A stretch of DNA of 64,000 nucleotides from Pilaira anomala (taxonomy: Eukaryota; Mucoromycota; Mucoromycetes; Mucorales; Mucoraceae), in contig JAIXMQ010000013.1 in assembly GCA_025716855.1 (NCBI GenBank), positions 614,732-678,731 on the forward strand, in the 5' to 3' direction. Positions within the stretch are counted from its first letter, which is position 1, and each line of letters starts with the position of its first letter. The notes under the pieces are model-generated. The model was not told the DNA's origin, ran no database searches, and worked only from the letters and a program-made list of their open reading frames with translations. The translations under genes were made by a program, and so were the position numbers. Below, in pieces: positions 49,359 through 61,372 of the stretch.

Positions 49359-51024
49359 ATAAATTTTCAATCTCTCCTAACCAATTCTTTTGTGTTCGAT
49401 TGGTGAGAATACTTTCACTCGTTTGTTTCCAAGAAAGAGTTGGTCTTGTCATCGTTTCTTCAGACGAACCTGTAGGATCCAAGGGATGCGTAGGAGGAGG
49501 AGGAGCACAATCACTATGTGTACTTAGATAGCTCACGGTAGAAGACCTTCGTTTATAATCTATGTCTGGAAAGACAAGCGCTTGTATGGTTTCCATGGTA
49601 TTCTTTACAAAACTATTTCGAGTCATTTTATTTGCCCAATCTGATACGACATGTAAATCGGTGTTTAATAAAAGTAATGAGTAAGCTACTGCATAGACTA
49701 CATCTTCACATTGAAGTAAAGTACTTGGGTTACATTCAAAGTATCGTTTCGCAAATGCTTCAATGATACGGTCCAGTTGTTGACTCTCTCCTTTCAAATA
49801 CAGTTTAGAACATAATGCTCGAAATGCTTCATCTAATCTTGTTTCAGAGAAATCAAAGTTATCCATGTAAAGTTTTAATACTTTGGCTCTGGTCTCTGGC
49901 CTATAGATACAATGGATAAACATAAGTATGTAATAATATTTATTGAAAAAATAAGGATAATAGTAAAACTTACTTTGAACCAAGCCATTCGGCAATTTGT
50001 TCTTTTGGACATAAAGTGATATCTTCATTCCATAAACGATTTTGAAGGGTAAAATGATCATCAGGTACAGTTTCTATTGTAGTATTTTGATGTATCTGCT
50101 GATGTTGTTGTGTTTGTGTGTCCTGTTGTTCCTGCTGATATGGATGTCTGACCTCAATGCAGGAGGAAGAAGAAAGGAAAGAAGATGAGATAGAAGAAGG
50201 ACTATTTGAAAAGGTACTATAGATCGAACTAGAGGTTGTATGACATAAACTGTTTGCTCTTCTGGCAGGTTTTAACTGAAAATCGGTCATGGTATAACTT
50301 AGATCCAGTGTATGTCGATAAGAAGAGGTTCTCCTGAATTGATGTTGGGGATTATTATCATGGGTTACGATCGTAGGTAAATGATAATTCTTGTTGGATT
50401 TTTTGATACTTTTTTTATTAATGGATGATGATGGGTGTCTAGAATGTAAGATAGATGTTGGTTTATTAGGTGAAGATGGGGAAAGGGATGTATGATGATT
50501 TGTCGCTGTTGCAGTAGTAGCATTAATGGTTGTATTAGTATTTACTGGAGTCTATTAATATATATATATATATAATGCATTAATAATTTTTTTTTTTTAA
50601 ATAAGTAGATAAAATAATATTTACGCCCGTTATTTTCTTGAATAAAGTTTTTAGTGACTATGTAGAAAGGTCAATGTATATAAAAGTTAAGTTGAGAGTT
50701 GAGAACATACTAGAAGTAAAAATTATTTTATACCTTTGGGACGAGATTATTTTGTTGTTGCCTGTATCGTTTGACAAATGACTGATCGATTCGAGGTGAC
50801 CTAACCAAGACAGAAAACTGATTTTCTTTATCTAAATAATGATTTTTTAAAAATGTCAAACTAAAAATTAAAAATCATGCCATTTTCATCCAACTTTAAA
50901 TCTCTTTGTCTTCCTCTTCTTCTTCGTTTCTCTCTTTGAATATTAATTTACCTGTCACTTTATTTTCGAGGCATTCAACCAGTGAAATACCATTTAATTT
51001 TCTTGAATTTGGAAAATTATCCAT
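48151..51024 (-). CDS. Arf guanine nucleotide exchange factor, Sec7-PH (EFA6/PSD-like)
   Basis: Activates Arf-family GTPases at membranes. Seven exons (51024-50952, 50831-50734, 50657-50625, 50551-49974, 49900-49354, 49258-48368, 48294-48151) give 787 aa, all in phase. A Ser/Thr/Gln-rich N-terminal region is followed by the Sec7 domain (about 210-400: NRLWNEDITLCPKEQIAEWLG, KLYLKGESQQLDRIIEAFAKRY with the catalytic Glu finger, YSLLLLNTDLHV). A PH domain (about 475-655; KHGLVMRKHVM, RQWQLCYLVM) and a coiled coil (LELTYQYYDLEAQIEMLHIEL) complete it. Sec7-PH-coiled coil is the layout of EFA6/PSD exchange factors. It is divergently transcribed from the bromodomain-kinase gene. Confidence 0.88.
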
Positions 51025-51651
51025 TTTTAGTTCTTATTAATGAGAAAAAATAATAAAAAAAAAAGAAGAGAGAAAAAAAGGAAAAAAAAAAGAGATAAAT
51101 TGAATATATAGATTGTATAATGTTTTAAGGGGAAATCAAATAAAAAGGAAAATCTTAATCACTTCAATTAAAGCGAAAAAGCGAAATAATAGCAACACCA
51201 TTGATTACGTCACGAAACGCTTTTGCTTTTTTCGCTTCTTGAATGTAACGAGGTGGTGGTGCGTGTGTGCGCGAGGCTAATTACAGTTTTGGCGGTGGTG
51301 TGTTAAATAGAAAAATGCCTTTTTGCTGCTTTAGCAAATCATTTTATCTGTACATATTTATTTCTTTTTTTATCTTACAATTTTTTTTTTAAAAAAAAAT
51401 AGAAAGAAGTTAAACTTACCAAGGTAAACTTTCAATTCTTCTTTTATTTATTCAACTAAGGATAGAAGAAAAAAAAAAAAAAAAAAAAAAGACTTCTTCA
51501 AAAAGAGATCAAAAAAACCGGCTTTTTTTATTTTCTTTCTTATTCCTTTTTTACAGTACAAGGTCATCAAGAAACTAGAAAAAAAAAAAACCCTTCTTTT
51601 TTTTTTTCTTTTTGCAGAAAAAATAAATAAATATAATATACATAGACTAGA
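51025..51651. promoter_or_regulatory. Bidirectional promoter region
   Basis: 627 bp between the start codons of the Arf-GEF (minus) and the bromodomain-kinase gene (plus). It contains a CRE-like TTACGTCA at 51205-51212 and many A/T homopolymers, with CT-rich and A-rich tracts close to the plus-strand ATG. Shared regulation is inferred from position only. Confidence 0.45.
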
Positions 51652-53980
51652 ATGGATAATTGGTCTTTACGAGAAAACAATGATTCCCCTGTTGGAGTGA
51701 ATGGTTTTGTAGATAATATGCAATTACTTTGGAAGCTTCAATCGCTCGAACCTTTAATATCAACCGATGAAAACGACGCTTCACAATCTACTTTTCCTGA
51801 CTTCAATCAATCGAATTCAAATTCGGATTTACCTGACGACGATGACTTAGTAGACAAATTATTTCGTGAAAGTTTAGCTATGCAAGGTATTTTTTTTATA
51901 TATATTCTTTAACCGTATTCATTATATATAACAAACTAAAAAAAAAAAAAAAAAATGTCTAGACTTGGATAATAACAATAATAACAACAATAATCAAGAT
52001 AACTTGTTATTATTATCTTCTCCACCACCTATACAAGACGCGCCGATTATAAGAAAACGTTCTAGGTCTCCTGTAATTGATCCATCACTATCTGATCATA
52101 CGTTTTATTCTCCTTCACAACAACAACAATCAAGTCCCATCATTTCATATAGACCCATACAGACTTCACCTCCTCCCCCTCCAGCTATCGTTGACCCACC
52201 TTCTTCTTCTTCTCCACAACCACAAACCATCCCGCCACATCCATTGTATGAAAGACAGTTACAATTACAATATGAAAGGCAACAACAAGAAGAATTATTT
52301 GAACGTCAACAGCAAAAGGAACAATATGAAAGACAGCAAAAGGAACAATATGAGAGACAACAAAAGGAACAATATGAGAGACAACAAAAGGAACAATATG
52401 AGAGACAACAAAAAGAATTGTATGAGCGTCAACAACAAAAGGAACACTATGAACGTCAACAAAAGGAGCAATATGAACGTCAACAAAAGGAGCAATATGA
52501 ACGTCAACAAAAGGAACAATATGAACGTCAACAAAAGGAACAATTTGAACGTCAGCAAAAGGAATTGTATGAACGTCAACAAAAGGAGCAATATGAACGT
52601 CAACAAAAGGAGCAGTATGAGCGTCAACAAAAGGAACAATATGAGAGACGACAACAAAAAGAATTATACGAGAGACAACAGAAGGAGCAGTATGAGAGAC
52701 AACAAAAGGAGTTATATGAAAGACAAAAGGAACATGAGAGACAACAACAAAAGGGGTTGTTTGAAAGACAACAGCAAAAGGAATTGTATGAACGTCAACA
52801 AAAGGAATTATACGAAAGGCAGCAAAAGGATCAACAAGTAAGACAATTTGAGGATCCTCATATTCACCAAAAGAAACTTTTATTTGACAGACAACCTAAC
52901 TCGATTATTGCTCAGTTTCCTGTTCCAATGACTACTTCACTTTCTTCTCCTACTACTATCAAGGTGTCTACTCCAAGTACGACTACTATGAATAGTGCTC
53001 CAGTACAACAACAACAACAACAACAAACTGCAGTACCAACACCACCTTCACTCGCTACTATATTAGCTCCTCCTCTAGCTCCTACACCTCCACCTCCGCA
53101 ACAACAACAGCAGCAACAACGTATACCACCACCTAGACCTCAACTTCGTCTTCATTTCACAAAGAATGTCGAATCACTCGACTCAGTCATTTTCGATGAT
53201 CTTAAAGATCCAATGAAACCTGATCTCGACGTGAATAATTTACGTCGTTTAACTGTTGCCACATTACGTACTTTGGGAGTTCATGTTTCATTTGAAGACC
53301 TACCACCAGTTGACATTGAAGAACCCTTAACAACGGATTCGCAACAAGTTTTACCAGCAGCCGCTATGCAGCTCATAACCACTATGGTACTTGGTACTTC
53401 TGGCGACAAAGATGTTTCACAAACACTTGGTTCACAAATTTCAAACGGTGACTTGGTAGCTTTACAACGTATGATTGTAGCTGGACTGAAGAGTAAGAAT
53501 ATAGTGATTCATACAGTCTTGACGGATCAACCTCCACCACCGGCTACACAACCTATTGTATCTAGCCAACCTATGAAGCAACAATTGATAATGAATGATG
53601 ACATGATTGATTTATCTCATGTGAAATATGAACCACCACCAAATGTTACTCGATTATTCTTGCGTCTTTATCGATTTATTATCAATATGTTACTTTCTAC
53701 CCCAGATTGTTGGCCATTTATTCAACCCGTACCTGATTCAGCATTTTTGTATCACCAAGAAGTAAAGAATCCAATGGATTTACAAACCATTGAACAAAAT
53801 GTTTGGAAAGGAAAATATACAAAATTTGCTCGATTTGAAAAAGATATGCAGTTAATTTGGAAGAATGCGAGAGCCTTTCATCGTAATGCTGGTACAATTC
53901 CAAAACATGCTGATAATCTAGAAAAATTATTTACCAAAATTGTTATGGATATTAAAAGACAAATAAGGTAGGTAAAAAAA

Positions 53981-54011
<31 letters not shown>

Positions 54012-56359
54012 GAAGAAACTTTAATTGTGTTGTAACACCTAATTTTTATTTTAGGAAGCAACAACAACCTTTAGGTCCTCATGATTTCAAATTTGACCCA
54101 ACAAATTCATTACCAGAGGAATCAGATTTTTCTTATCCACCCATTGATCAAGTGTTTTCTGAATCAAGTACAGTTTATGCTATTTCTGCTTTATCCCCAC
54201 TTGAACCTAAAGCCAGTAAACCCAAGGGTCTCACGAACGAAAAATTACTTTATTTGCAACTCAATGGCCCCTTCTTTCAAGCAGTGGAGCGCATGAAACA
54301 TGATCTAGAAGGAAATCACTCGCTTGTACCTCGTTTCTATATTGCTAAAAACCGTACACTCTTACGTCAAATTCGATCCCAAGGAGTGCTTGCGATCTTT
54401 TATAACACAAAGACAAATCGAGCAAGATCCAACAAGAATTTCAAGATAGAAACGGACATGATATTAGCCTATCCAGCCAGTGAATTATTTGATATAGATC
54501 AAATCAATGAATGTACAGACGATTTTGCACCCAAGGGTTGGATCCATTTACGTCCTTTACGTGTAGTGAATCATATCTGTTTTGAAGTAAACGAGACAAT
54601 TGAGCGAGATTACTTTCGAAGAATGTTTGCTACATCAAAAATGGCTACGGATGATCGAAGTGGACATCATAACTCTACTACTAGAAAGTTATTGAAAAAA
54701 GTTGTGCGTCAAATACTAGGATTACCTGAAACTGAATTGAATTCAGAAGTTAAATTGGATGCTTATCAGCAACAACAACTCAAGGCAGACCATCTTAAAT
54801 TAGAATCAAGTACGAACGACACAACAGCAGACGGTATCCATCGACCTATTCAACAACGTATGTTAAAGACAAAGGAAGAAGAGGCAATGGAGGTGGATGA
54901 AGGTTCTGATGATGAAAAGATTAATGAAGCCACTCCAACTTCTGTCACAGAAGAAAAAATGGAGCTGGATGTCAAGAATGAAATGAATTCTATTTCAAAT
55001 ACACATCGATTGGGTACAAAAGAAATATCTCATGATGTTTGGCGGAAGTTATTCAATGGTAAGTTAGTATATAGTTATATTTGGTTATCTTATTGACTCT
55101 TTTTTTTTTTTAAAAAAAAAATAGTATGTCAAAGTAAAGGCATTCAAATTAGAAATATGTCGGTGCATGGAAACATTAATTGGAATTCACCTAATTCAGA
55201 AGGTTTCTTTAAACGTGTTTATTTCTTTGACGATATTGTAGTACAAGCATTCAGACAAATGACCATGTATCAACGTATCACAGAAGTAGCTTGTTTAATG
55301 TGAGTTTTTTTTTTTTTTATGTATACTATTATTAAATTGCTTTCTAATATATAAATTCACAGGAAACTGAGAAATTTACCTCATATGGCACAAATGAAAG
55401 AAGTATTATTCAATGACAATGGCGATGTAGCTGGTCTCTCGATGGAAAGATACCAAATTACACTTAAGCAATATACACACGTTCATTCACACCATCGATT
55501 ATCCGCTTACCAAAAATACGATGTCATCTATCAAATGTTGATCTGTATGAAGACCATTCATGAAGCAGGGCTTGCTCATCGAGATCTTTCTGAAGTGAAC
55601 ATCATGGTAAACACTATTGAAGGGCAAACCCTAGAAGATGGGAGTGAAAAAGTCTGTTTATATTTGATCGATTTCGGTAAAGCAGTATTTTGTAGACCTG
55701 ATGATGTACGTGAATGGTTTGTGGATGTACCTAGAGCAGAATGGGAGTATGATGGAGACGTTGTACCTGAGACAAAAGAAGAACTAGATACTTGGTGTGA
55801 ATCTTTACCTTGGGTGAAAGGAAAACCTGATCACGGATACCGTATGTATCGTTCAATCCAGACATTACCCAAGACTCGATCTGATAATCAAGTATTACCT
55901 TGGTTAATTCATCCTCAAGCAGAAGATATGTATTCCATTGGAGTTATGATTTGGAAAGTGTTTACGGAAACCGAACCCTGGAGAGGTATATTAGATACAG
56001 ATTTACAAGGTCTGAGGTATGTAGCAGAAGACGATTATCGAATTCAACGTGCATTAGAAGGGGAGGTCCATGGCGAATTAAGTAGACAATTGTTACTGAA
56101 ATGTTTAAAGACAAGACCTCAGGATCGTGCTACAGCCAAAGATATCTTGGATTGGATTAGTCAAGAATCAGTCCATACAGGATTAATAGGGGAATGGAAA
56201 ATGTATTCTTCCGATACAAGAGGAACAAGAAGAGCTAAAAACTTTTATGGGTTTGAAGAAACTCCAGATGAAGAAGAAAAGAAAAAGCCGAAAAGAAGAA
56301 CAAATAATGGTAATAAATTAAGAGGTAGACCTAAAGTGCCAAAAGATACTGTCATCTGA
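51652..56359 (+). CDS. Bromodomain-protein kinase fusion with ERQQKEQY repeats
   Basis: Five exons (51652-51886, 51963-53967, 54055-55058, 55125-55299, 55363-56359) give 1,471 aa, all phases consistent. Residues about 173-370 hold about 24 copies of an eight-residue (Y/F)ERQQKE(Q/L) repeat, predicted as a long charged helix. Pro/Gln-rich sequence follows. The bromodomain spans about 640-740 (WPFIQPVP, VKNPMDLQTI). The motif normally ending in YN reads NARAFH, so the acetyl-lysine-binding Asn seems to be His. An intermediate region (about 750-1,080) is unassigned and partly acidic. The C-terminal kinase-like domain has HRDLSEVN at 1212-1219 and DFG at 1243-1245. The beta3 motif reads IVVQAF, with Gln where Lys is expected, and no clear P-loop or APE is seen. 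The tail is basic, with GRPK resembling an AT-hook. A chromatin role is inferred. Confidence 0.8.
52246..52836 (+). repeat. 24-bp coding minisatellite (ERQQKEQY units)
   Basis: About 24 tandem units of roughly 24 bp, consensus CAATATGAACGTCAACAAAA then GGAG or GGAA. Some units carry an extra CAA (27 bp) and one is shorter, all in multiples of three, so the frame is kept. Two codon sub-types (AGA and CGT for Arg) occur in blocks, which indicates recent local duplication. Confidence 0.9.
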
Positions 56360-56941
56360 TCAATTTTAATTGTAAACACACAACACATATTCAATACATA
56401 TACATACACATATACACACAACTATCCCCCCTCCCCTGCTTCTCTTTATAAATTTTTTTCTTTTTTTTTTGCTAGATGTTTCAACTATATCTTTTCTTTC
56501 CACTCATTTTAAAATGTATATAAAATTATATCAATAGTTGAATTCACATCCCCCCTTCTCCTTCTTTTTTTTAATTTTTTTTTATAACAATTACTGGTAA
56601 ATCGAATAAAGTTATTATCCAGTTTTGAAAGCACAATAATTAATTTAATTATCTGTCATGATGCCAAGGGTCACTTAATGCTTACATATAATACGATTCT
56701 TCTGTTTTTTTTTGTTATTCACTCCATCTTTTTTTTTTAAAAATCCTTTTCGTAAATATGCACATGTGTCTAAAAAACTTTCAAGTAATTAGAATACGAC
56801 TTTAACAATTTTAATAATAAATAAAAATAAAAAATGACCAAATCATATATTAGAAGTTATTTAAAGTATTCTTAAATAAAAGATTTATCTACAAAATATG
56901 TACAAAAAGAACAAGTAACAATGATCTACTATCTTATAGGA
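56360..56941. other. Intergenic, no gene seen
   Basis: The 3' flank of the bromodomain-kinase gene and the 3' flank of the broken Ser/Pro-rich gene. AT-rich, with T-runs. The sequence around 56905-56935 resembles the 3' hairpin region of the intact paralogue. Confidence 0.5.
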
Positions 56942-57990
56942 TGTCTAATGCTTCTTGATCTTTTGGAGCTCCTTTTTTTCTTCTAAAAAAATATAGAAAG
57001 GTATTAGCAAAATGCTAAAAATGTGTATATAATTATTATTATATATTTTGTTACCTTCACGTTCAAGTTCATCAAAAAACGCTGCTACAACTTCAGCAGT
57101 AATATCGGTTGCAAATACCCCCTCTTCAGTATTAAGAACAAGTACCGAAGAAGAGGTAGCAGCAGTTAAAGTAGTAGCGCCTGTAGTAGTAGTGGTAAGG
57201 AGTGAAGAGGGAAACGTGACAGAAGGAATGGAAGGTCTTGCGAGAAAAGAAGTGACATATGGCATAGGCGAAGGATTAGAAGGAACAGTGATATTGACAG
57301 CAGGAGAAGGAGTGAAAGGAGTCTTACGAAAAGAAGGAGCGGAAGGAGTCTTGATGTGACGAGAAGAAATGGCATAAATCTTAAAAAGGAGAGGGAGTAG
57401 AAGGAGTTGTGATTGGCATAGATTTAAATGAATGCGGTGGGAATGTAATCAAGAGCAGAAAAAGGAATGTCGTTTTGAACGAATGGAGGGTCAATTTCAA
57501 TCTCCTCGACAATGGCACAAGAACCACGACCGGCTACAAAAGAAGGAACACAACGACCAGCTGTAAAAGAAGAAACACAATGGTTCTTCACATACTCATA
57601 TCTACCAGAGAGAGAGAGAGAGAGAGAGAAACCATGTCTCACAGCAGGAGAAGCATGACTACCAAAGCCAGAAGAAAAGCGAGGTTTGGTAATCTTCTTA
57701 CCAGCCTTAACTTGACATACAGGTGTAGCAGCAGTAAGAGACGCACCATATTTAAGCTCACTTCGCTTAAAAAACCAACTCCAAAATAAGAAGAAGAGAA
57801 AGCGAGAACCATACCTTTATCGGTACTAACTGTACCAGAACGGTCACCTACCCAAGCAGGGTTTGGACCAAAAGATAACCCACCAGAAGGCAACTACAAA
57901 CTAAAGTAAGGGGACTCATCTCCAAGAGCTTTACTAGCAGATTTCTTGCCAGCACGTTTGTCAGCAAGCGTGACAGCCAGGATGGCAATA
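56942..57990 (-). pseudogene. Broken paralogue of the Ser/Pro-rich gene
   Basis: Reads in the same order as the gene at 59780-61372: GDESPY, then GPNPAWVG, KPRFSSGFGSHASPAVRHGFSLSLS, SSFTAGR, IEIDPPFVQNDIPFS, and FFDELERE at an intron-exon boundary. A last exon (EEKKELQKIKKH, stop near 56942) completes it. The frame changes at least twice (about 57720-57780 and 57420-57380), and a stop follows the GDESPYFSL block. No N-terminal exons are visible; upstream of 57990 is a 24-T run. It is a dead, diverged copy. Confidence 0.7.
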
Positions 57991-59366
57991 CTTTTTTTTT
58001 TTTTTTTTTTTTTTTTTGTATCTAATCATTTGAAATGGAAAGGAATTCTTTTCGTTTTCTTTTTAAAAAAAGATTTGTTTATTGATTGATTATTCAGGAA
58101 CTCCAATAATTCACTAAAAAAATGAGTTGAGAACAGGACGCTTTTCATGCTAAACGAAAAACCGATAATTTTATGTTTATCTGAAGATATTTAGACCTGC
58201 TGCAACAATGCAGTTCATAGACTTTATCGTTGGCTAATCATGTACAAAAGGATCCACAACGTTTGATGGCTTTCTCGTATTGACAATATAACTACCACTT
58301 GTTTCTTTGACCTTTCGTCTTTATTGTTATTCAAGTCTAAAAACTATAATCTTGCTTTTCCCATTGATGCATTATATCCTTGTTTATTCATATTCTTCTT
58401 TATATACCGAAAGCTTCTTATATATATATATATATATTTATTGTTCTCTTTTAACATGAATGCAGAAGATCTACAGAGTTAACCATACAAATAGTCTGAT
58501 GAAGACAAAATATATAAAACCAAACTTTGTCAATTTATTTTGATTTTTAGGTTGTCATCCACCTATTTTTTTTTTTTTTTCAGAGAAGGAGAAGAAAAAT
58601 AATAATACTCACATAAACTAATATATAACATTATGCTCAAAATCGTCCACACATATCTTATTACCTTCTTGTCATATTTAACATTTTGAACAAACAGGAT
58701 TTAATATCTTGGGAACATCATTTTTTTTTTTTAATTTGGTGGGTGTTTCACATTTGTCAACGAAGGAATCAATTTTTTGTTCCTGGATTATAAAACCAAA
58801 ATAAGAAATACACATACTACCGCCTACATAAAAAAAAAAAAAAAAAAAAAAAGAGAAATACAAATAATGTACACATACCCCTTACATAAAAAAAAAAAAA
58901 AATAAAAAAAAAAAAAATCACGAGTCGCCTACAAATATATTTAAATAAACTACATTAAAAGAGATATAAATATATATTTTGTACCTGAAAAATACACTAA
59001 ACAATTATTCTTTTTTAGCTGCTTTTTTTTTTTTTCTTTTACATGGACTTAACTTACTAAACCCAATCTGTTTTTTTTAAGGACTCATCATCTTTTTGCC
59101 TGTAATAAAAACAAAAGTGGTCAGCATCAGCAAAAATAAAACCGGTTTCTCAATGGACTTTCCACATTGACCTCAATTCAGTTTCAAAATGGTATTTCAA
59201 TCTTCTTTTTTTTTTTTACACACCCGCATGCTTCCATCACAACAAAATAGCAAAGAGAAACATATTCATTTATACTTTGTTTCCCTGGACAAAAAGCCAT
59301 CTTATTCTTAGTGATCAATTGGTAAGTAGAAAAAACTACTTATTATTATATTAGGGGGATATAACC

Positions 59367-59406
<40 letters not shown>

Positions 59407-59590
59407 ATACATAAAGGATCACTACAAAGTTATGTATATGGTATCAATAAACGAACAAGATAATGTTTAACAACTTACCATTCCTTAAAAGAAACCTTGT
59501 GCATCTCTCTCAAACTAAATATGGATAACACAAGACATGTAGATGCTTATTATACTGCCATCAACTATTTCCAACAAGTAATTAGACGAC

Positions 59591-59621
<31 letters not shown>

Positions 59622-59753
59622 ACAAGAATAAAAAAAGGATCAGATATATTATTACAAGCTACTATTATATTATTTCAGGTTTTTTTTAAAGGGACATATT
59701 TTATTTATTATTATATACAAATTTTTTATTTACAATATTTACAATATTTACAA
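57991..59753. other. Intergenic region rich in A/T homopolymers
   Basis: About 1.8 kb with many A- or T-runs of 15-33 nt, a TA run near 58421-58437, and no supported gene. A short open stretch at 59521-59595 (MDNTRHVDAYYTAINYFQQV, then an A-run) has protein-like composition but no partner exon. Confidence 0.5.
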
Positions 59754-59837
59754 TAAAAGAACAAGCAACAGGGAAAGATCTATCTCAATGGTCGTCTGAT
59801 ATCTCTTCTTGATCTTTCCCTGTTACTTGTTCTTTTA
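59754..59837. repeat. 27-bp inverted repeat (hairpin) at the gene 3' end
   Basis: Arms 59754-59780 and 59811-59837 match in reverse complement over 27 bp with one mismatch (core AAAGAACAAG and CAGGGAAAGATC), separated by 30 nt. On the coding strand the first arm encodes KRTSNRERS in the last exon. The second begins at the final base of the TAG stop codon and covers the start of the 3' UTR. Confidence 0.85.
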
Positions 59838-61372
59838 TGATTTGATTCAGCTTCTTCTTCTTCTTCTACAAAAAGAAAGGTAAATTAGTAAAAATGTTAA
59901 ACTTGTGTTATATATTATGTAATTTTCTTATTACCTTCGCGTTCAAGTTCATCTAAGAACGCTGCTGCTTCACTGCCAAGGATTGAAGGAGAGGTTGTAG
60001 CAGTAGAAGTAGCAGCGTCTGTTGTGGTGGTAGGAGGATAATGAATGGCGGGGGGAACGGAAGAAGAAGAAGAAGAAGCGACGTTTGGCATAGGGCGGGA
60101 AGGAGTGGAAGGGGCGACGGTATTTGAAGAAGGAGCGGAAGGAGCAGAAGGAGAAGGAGTCATAGTAGGAGAAGGAGCAGAAGGAGAAGGAGTCATAGTA
60201 GGGAAAGGAAGCATAGGTTTGAAGGAATGTGTGGGGGCTGTAATAGCAGTAGGAGGAGATGGAGGAGATGGAGAAAAAGGAATGTCGTTAACGAATGGAG
60301 AGTCGATCTCCATCTCCTCGGCTTCAAAGGTGGAAAGACCACAACCAGAAGCAACAGAAAAAACACAAGGGTCGACTTCCATCTCGTCGACAATGTCGAC
60401 ACAAGGGTCGACTTCCATCTCGTCGACAATGTCGACACAAGGACGACGAGCAGCAGCGAAAGAAGAAACACGAGGGTGCTTCACACCCATATCTCTCAAA
60501 GAGAGAGAGAAGCCACGTCTCACAGCAGGGGAGACATGGCTTCCAAAGCCAGAACAAAAGCGAGGTTTGGTAATTCTACCTGCTTTTACCAAGCAGGTAG
60601 GAGAGCCAGCACCAACACCAGCACCAAAGTTAAGACCAAAGGGCTTAACAAAACGAGCCCCCGAAGAGACAGGGAAGAAAGCAGGAGGTACCCAAGTAGG
60701 GTTAGGACCCCCCACAGGACCGGAAGAAGACAACAACAAACCAACGTAAGGAGACTCGTCTCCAACAACGCCACCTTTACTGGCATTACCAGGTAAAAAA
60801 TGGTCACCAGAACCAACAACAGAACTGGGACCAGGAGCAAAAGAACAAGGAGTAACATACACCAAAAGGTGTAAAAGGTCGTCACCAGGACCAACAACAG
60901 AACTGGGACTATCTGCAGCAATAGCAGTAACAGGAGGGGAGACAGGAAGAAGGGTGTCACGAGGACCAGCGAAAGAAGAAGAAGCAGATGGGATTAGACT
61001 ACCCAAAGAAGAGGAGGGGACAGGAGTAGGACTATCTGGCACGAGAATACGACGGCCAACAAGAACTCTTTGGTTCATCCTTAAAAAAAAAAAATATTTG
61101 TTCAATAAGAATACAAGAGCAAAAAAAAAAAAAAAAAAAATCAAGCACTTACCACCAAGGTTCAATATCAAACAAATAATAGAGCACCATTTCTTCATTA
61201 ATAAATGTGCTTAAAAACACGGAAACAGAGGAGAGAAAAACCATGGCAGCAAGCATGCGTAAGAGCAAGGTTAAGACGTGAATAGCGATATTCTAAAAAA
61301 TAAAGTGATATTAAAATTCAACACATAACATTGACTGGAAAAAAAAATTTGTAGTGTACTTACAGTAAACAT
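59780..61372 (-). CDS. Ser/Pro-rich protein with hydrophobic N-terminus, family unknown
   Basis: Four exons (61372-61364, 61292-61153, 61079-59935, 59865-59780) give 459 aa, in phase. The N-terminus (MFTNIAIHVLTLLLRMLAAM, then VFLSSVSVFLSTFI) is a likely signal peptide or membrane anchor. The rest is low-complexity Ser/Pro/Gly/Val, with short motifs: SSVVGPGD/SSVVGSGD, MEVDP and MEIDSPFV. A 12-residue unit (CVDIVDEMEVDP) is tandemly duplicated at about 60366-60440. TMTPSPSAPS is also repeated. The C-terminus is acidic then Arg-rich (NRERSRRDIRRP). No domain recognised. A decayed copy lies at 56942-57990, so this is a small tandem family. The AG before exon 3 follows a T- and A-run. Confidence 0.65.
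60366..60440 (-). repeat. 36-bp tandem duplication in the coding region
   Basis: Two adjacent near-identical 36-bp copies encode CVDIVDEMEVDP twice. A multiple of three, so it is frame-neutral. Confidence 0.85.

Noticed and set aside
52077..52841. Overlapping 254-codon ORF in the repeat region
   Set aside because: A shadow frame of the 24-bp repeat; the domain-bearing frame continues to the bromodomain.
57048..57359. Plus-strand ORF of 103 codons
   Set aside because: Antisense of the broken Ser/Pro-rich paralogue, no independent support.
58678..58863. Small minus-strand ORF
   Set aside because: Begins and ends in homopolymers, no partner exon, no family resemblance.
59521..59640. Start of a possible plus-strand gene (MDNTRHVDAYYT)
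   Set aside because: Runs into a 28-nt A-run and a stop; no splice donor and no downstream exon found.
60045..60749. Plus-strand ORF of 234 codons opposite the Ser/Pro-rich gene
   Set aside because: A shadow of a GC-richer low-complexity minus-strand gene. The minus strand has the introns, the paralogue and in-phase exons.
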